This document shows positions 6,346 through 7,760 of a stretch of DNA of 7,760 bases, piece after piece. This DNA comes from Nitrospirae bacterium CG1_02_44_142. GTDB taxonomy: Bacteria > Nitrospirota > Thermodesulfovibrionia > Thermodesulfovibrionales > UBA1546. The notes under the pieces were generated by a model that worked only from the letters and a program-made list of their open reading frames with translations, made no database searches and was not told the DNA's origin. The stretch spans positions 1 through 7,760 of the forward strand of contig MNVK01000023.1 in the NCBI GenBank assembly GCA_001871685.1, written 5' to 3'. The first letter of the stretch is position 1; each line of letters opens with the position of its first letter. The position numbers and the translations under genes are program-made.

Positions 6346-6711
6346 ATGTCAAAGAAGATATTGATTGCGGACGATTCTCAGCAGGTGCGTAAAGCTCTGA
6401 GGGATATTCTTGAAAAAAATAACTACACGGTTGTCGGAGAGGCGTCAAGCGGCACAGAGGCCATAAAGCTCTGCAATTCCCTGTCTCCCGACATTGTTAT
6501 GCTTGATATTATTATGCCGCAGCTTGGCGGCATAGAAGCCCTGAGGATGCTAAGGTCCATGAATAAGGAACTGAAGATAATAATGGTCAGTGCGCTTGAT
6601 TCAATGGACAGGGTAAAAGAATGCCTGAAGGCAGGGGCCAATCATTACATCCTGAAACCTTTTGAGGAAGACAAGGTCCTTGAAATCCTAAAGAAAATCA
6701 GCCCCGAATAA
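6346..6711 (+). CDS. CheY-like single-domain response regulator
   Basis: The 121 residues are a receiver domain only, with no output domain. All five key residues are present: Asp9 and Asp10 (metal site), Asp54 (phosphoacceptor in VMLDIIMP), Ser82 and Lys104 (in LKPF). It should therefore accept phosphate from a histidine kinase encoded elsewhere and act by binding a partner, like CheY or PilG/PilH. The ATG at 6346 starts MSKKILIADD, as in many family members; an in-frame TTG at 6340 lies inside the -10 box and is unlikely. No Shine-Dalgarno precedes the ATG. The gene starts 24 nt after the pilB stop codon. Its position behind PilB and a zinc-ribbon protein with FliM-like motifs suggests it modulates the motor (inference). 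Confidence 0.92.
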   Translation: MSKKILIADDSQQVRKALRDILEKNNYTVVGEASSGTEAIKLCNSLSPDIVMLDIIMPQLGGIEALRMLRSMNKELKIIMVSALDSMDRVKECLKAGANHYILKPFEEDKVLEILKKISPE

Positions 6712-6714
6712 GCG

Positions 6715-6771
6715 CTACTTGACCCTGTCTTTGTTCACCCTTGTTAAATCTGCTGACAATGTTTTCTGCAC
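6715..6771 (-). other. 18-codon ORF with strong expression signals; possible gene remnant
   Basis: GTG at 6771 is preceded by GGAGGTGAG and a consensus-like promoter. The ORF reads MQKTLSADLTRVNKDRVK and stops at TAG 6715-6717, a few bases after the convergent CheY-like gene ends. It matches no family I know. It may be the start of a gene whose remainder was lost, or a real small protein; the strong upstream signals are the only support. Confidence 0.3.
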
Positions 6772-6772
6772 C

Positions 6773-6875
6773 TTCTCACCTCCAATTCTATTATACAATT
6801 TTTCAAATGTTTGGCAACTCTACTGATGTCCTCTTAATCCCTCCCTGGCAAGGAAGGGCAGGGGGAAGGTGAGAA
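6773..6875. repeat. Short inverted repeat around the small-ORF promoter
   Basis: TTCTCACCT (6773-6781) and AGGTGAGAA (6867-6875) are perfect 9-bp inverted copies that enclose the minus-strand promoter and an imperfect 8-bp hairpin, CCCTCCCT/AGGAAGGG. The left copy overlaps the ribosome-binding site of the 18-codon ORF. It may be a chance match or a remnant of a mobile repeat. Confidence 0.35.
6790..6817 (-). promoter_or_regulatory. Sigma70-type promoter upstream of the 18-codon ORF
   Basis: On the minus strand, TTGCCA (6812-6817), a 16-nt spacer and a perfect TATAAT (6790-6795) lead into GGAGGTGAG. It is one of the best-matching promoters in the window, yet it drives only a very short frame. 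Confidence 0.5.
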
Positions 6876-6877
6876 TT

Positions 6878-6939
6878 ATTAAAACTCTGCTAAGGGGTCA
6901 AGGGAAGGGAGGGGTGTTAAGAAAATAAATAGGGATGTG
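6878..6939 (+). repeat. Direct repeat, copy 1 (62 bp)
   Basis: This segment matches 7569-7630 in the same orientation. Both start ATTAAAACT and end AAATAGGGATGTG; the last 29 bases (from GGGGTGTTAAGAAAA) differ at one position. Here the repeat runs on into TCCCT, so AGGGA-TGTG-TCCCT (6931-6944) forms a small hairpin. It overlaps the broken end of the aldolase fragment. Confidence 0.8.
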
Positions 6940-7081
6940 TCCCTCGCCAGCCATAATCTACGCCTGCCTCTGGACAAGCCGTATAAACCTTGCAGACAAA
7001 GGCGTCGTCAAACTGCCACTTATTCATTAAACCGCCGTCGCGTACGGAGCAGTCTATAACCTTGATTTCCGGCCTGAACAT
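6917..7081 (-). pseudogene. 5' fragment of an HMGL-like (DRE-TIM) aldolase gene
   Basis: From ATG 7081 the frame gives 54 residues beginning MFRPEIKVIDCSVRDGG. This resembles the start of aldolase-catalytic-domain (HMGL-like) proteins, with the metal-site Asp15 in the RDGG motif (14-17), followed by the EAGVDY block (39-43). Family homology stops there: the codons after VDY (below about 6952) come from the direct repeat, which also supplies the TAA stop. Such enzymes are normally several hundred residues long, so more than 80% is missing and the product cannot be active. The original expression signals survive: AAAAGGAG 7 nt before the ATG and a TATAAT at 7127-7132. The fragment reads as a gene truncated by repeat insertion or deletion. 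Confidence 0.7.
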
Positions 7082-7126
7082 TTTTAATCTCCTTTTAAAT
7101 AGCAGAAAGTTCTATTTGTGAGGAGT

Positions 7127-7156
7127 ATTATAATTTATTTGACCCCTTCAGGGCAA
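7127..7156 (-). promoter_or_regulatory. Promoter of the aldolase fragment
   Basis: On the minus strand, TTGCCC (7151-7156), an 18-nt spacer and a perfect TATAAT (7127-7132) are seen, with an AAAAGGAG ribosome-binding site before ATG 7081. The spacer holds AAGGGGTCAA, which also occurs in direct orientation at 6892-6901; as plus-strand sequence the two form a 10-bp inverted pair. Confidence 0.5.
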
Positions 7157-7157
7157 T

Positions 7158-7186
7158 TTGACATTAACTAAAATTAGCGGTAAGTT
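7158..7186 (+). promoter_or_regulatory. Possible promoter of the DUF3303-like gene
   Basis: A perfect -35 TTGACA (7158-7163) is followed after 17 nt by TAAGTT (7181-7186), a weak -10. The gene starts at 7248, giving a leader of about 55 nt. It would diverge from the aldolase-fragment promoter next to it. Confidence 0.35.
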
Positions 7187-7247
7187 TAACAGTAGGGGAG
7201 AGGTAAGTATTCTAATAACTCATTTTAATTGAGAAGGGGGGAATAAT

Positions 7248-7556
7248 ATGCTGTATTTATCTATTTTTGATGCTAAAGAGAATACCACGAGAACTGATAT
7301 TAACCGTGAAAGGTCGGAATGGCTGAAAAAGGGCAGGGACAGGATTTTTCAGCAGAAGTGCAAGGCGATTAACAGGTATGAAGTCTTAGGAATATCTCCT
7401 TTGAAAATCATTTTGATTGTTGAAACCGAAGACCCGGATGCATTACATTTGCTTTCCACTCATTTTGGCGATGCATGGAATTCAGTAACCTATCCAATCG
7501 TGCAGCGTGAGATAGCCGAGGCATTAGAGGCAGACACCGCAGTTATCGGCGGCTGA
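7248..7556 (+). CDS. Small DUF3303-like protein (ferredoxin-like fold)
   Basis: This 102-residue protein opens with MLYLSIFDAKE, a beta-strand start typical of DUF3303. It has an Ile/Leu/Val-rich strand (KIILIVETED, about 53-62) followed by DPDALHLLSTHFGD and then a YPIV strand, fitting the alpha/beta pattern of small dimeric ferredoxin-like proteins. The family has no firmly known function. The ATG is supported by GAGAAGGGGGGA about 6 nt upstream. There is no signal peptide or membrane segment. It stands alone between two direct repeats, next to a broken gene, so it may have arrived or survived with the repeat-flanked segment. The family call rests on memory of the consensus and is moderate; a GYD-domain protein is an alternative. 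Confidence 0.6.
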   Translation: MLYLSIFDAKENTTRTDINRERSEWLKKGRDRIFQQKCKAINRYEVLGISPLKIILIVETEDPDALHLLSTHFGDAWNSVTYPIVQREIAEALEADTAVIGG

Positions 7557-7568
7557 TGCTATTTGCTC

Positions 7569-7630
7569 ATTAAAACTTCGCTGAGGGTCAACGGGAGGAA
7601 AGGGGTGTTAAGAAAAGAAATAGGGATGTG
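7569..7630 (+). repeat. Direct repeat, copy 2 (62 bp), interrupted on the right
   Basis: This is the second copy of the repeat at 6878-6939, starting 13 nt after the DUF3303-like gene. Unlike copy 1 it lacks the TCCCT arm: sequence similarity ends at GGGATGTG, directly before the inverted-repeat element. That element may have inserted here. Confidence 0.8.
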
Positions 7631-7632
7631 GA

Positions 7633-7760
7633 GCCTGTCTAAAAACTCCCCCGGTGTCACCCTGAATTTATTTCAGGGTCTCATAACTCATTGATTTCAT
7701 TAGATGCTGAAACGAGTTCAGCATGACAAACTATGTTGTTTTGTTAGTTTTTAGACAAGC
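7633..7760. mobile_element. MITE-like element with terminal inverted repeats (may extend past the window)
   Basis: GCCTGTCTAAAAACT (7633-7647) and AGTTTTTAGACAAGC (7746-7760) are 15-bp inverted repeats with one mismatch. Between them lie TGTCA/TGACA (7655-7659 and 7724-7728) and two perfect 8-bp hairpins: ACCCTGAA/TTCAGGGT (7659-7666 and 7672-7679) and ATGCTGAA/TTCAGCAT (7704-7711 and 7717-7724). No coding frame is present, so it would need a transposase in trans. The right end coincides with the window edge, and target-site duplications cannot be checked. Confidence 0.6.

Noticed and set aside
6837..6865. CCCTCCCT/AGGAAGGG hairpin as an intrinsic terminator for the CheY-like gene
   Set aside because: The stem has a mismatch and no T-run follows on either strand.
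7659..7724. Strong hairpins after the DUF3303-like gene as a terminator
   Set aside because: Neither hairpin is followed by a T-run; they are better explained as part of the inverted-repeat element.

Overview
The window reads as a bacterial chromosome segment of moderate GC content. My best guess is a member of Nitrospirota (Thermodesulfovibrionia-like) or a related deltaproteobacterial-grade lineage. The basis is a MamK-type actin, a GspE/PilB ATPase behind a zinc-ribbon gene, and dispersed palindromic repeats of the GTCATTGCGAG type. This is an inference; there is no rRNA or other phylogenetic marker here.

Layout. Positions 1-4111 are read leftwards: scpA (chromosome condensation), an N-acetylmuramoyl-L-alanine amidase with a membrane anchor, a mamK-like actin whose start overlaps the amidase end by 32 bp, and then, beyond a 198-bp gap with repeats, a protein cut off by the window edge. 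That last protein joins a degenerate receiver domain (phosphoacceptor Asp replaced by Asn54) to one transmembrane helix and a Pro/Ala/Lys-rich tail. Diverging from scpA and read rightwards are a double zinc-ribbon protein, a full-length PilB/GspE-type ATPase and a stand-alone CheY-like response regulator with all catalytic residues. The zinc-ribbon and regulator genes have TGn-TATAAT extended -10 boxes so close to their ATGs that the mRNAs should be leaderless or nearly so.

Positions 6712-7760 are accessory. They hold a promoter with an 18-codon ORF, a 5' fragment of an HMGL-like aldolase gene that kept its promoter and ribosome-binding site, two 62-bp direct repeats that bracket that fragment and a small DUF3303-like gene, and a MITE-like element with 15-bp terminal inverted repeats at the right edge. 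This element abuts the second direct-repeat copy.

How the genes may work together. The left operon links chromosome condensation, a cytoplasmic actin filament, a cell-wall hydrolase and a membrane-spanning pseudo-receiver. The right operon links a pilus or secretion motor to a phospho-regulator and an adaptor-like zinc-ribbon protein carrying FliM-like motifs. A filament that positions envelope machinery, plus a CheY-like switch on a PilB motor, is a reasonable hypothesis, but it is inferred from gene order and motifs only. No magnetosome genes other than the mamK-like gene are visible.
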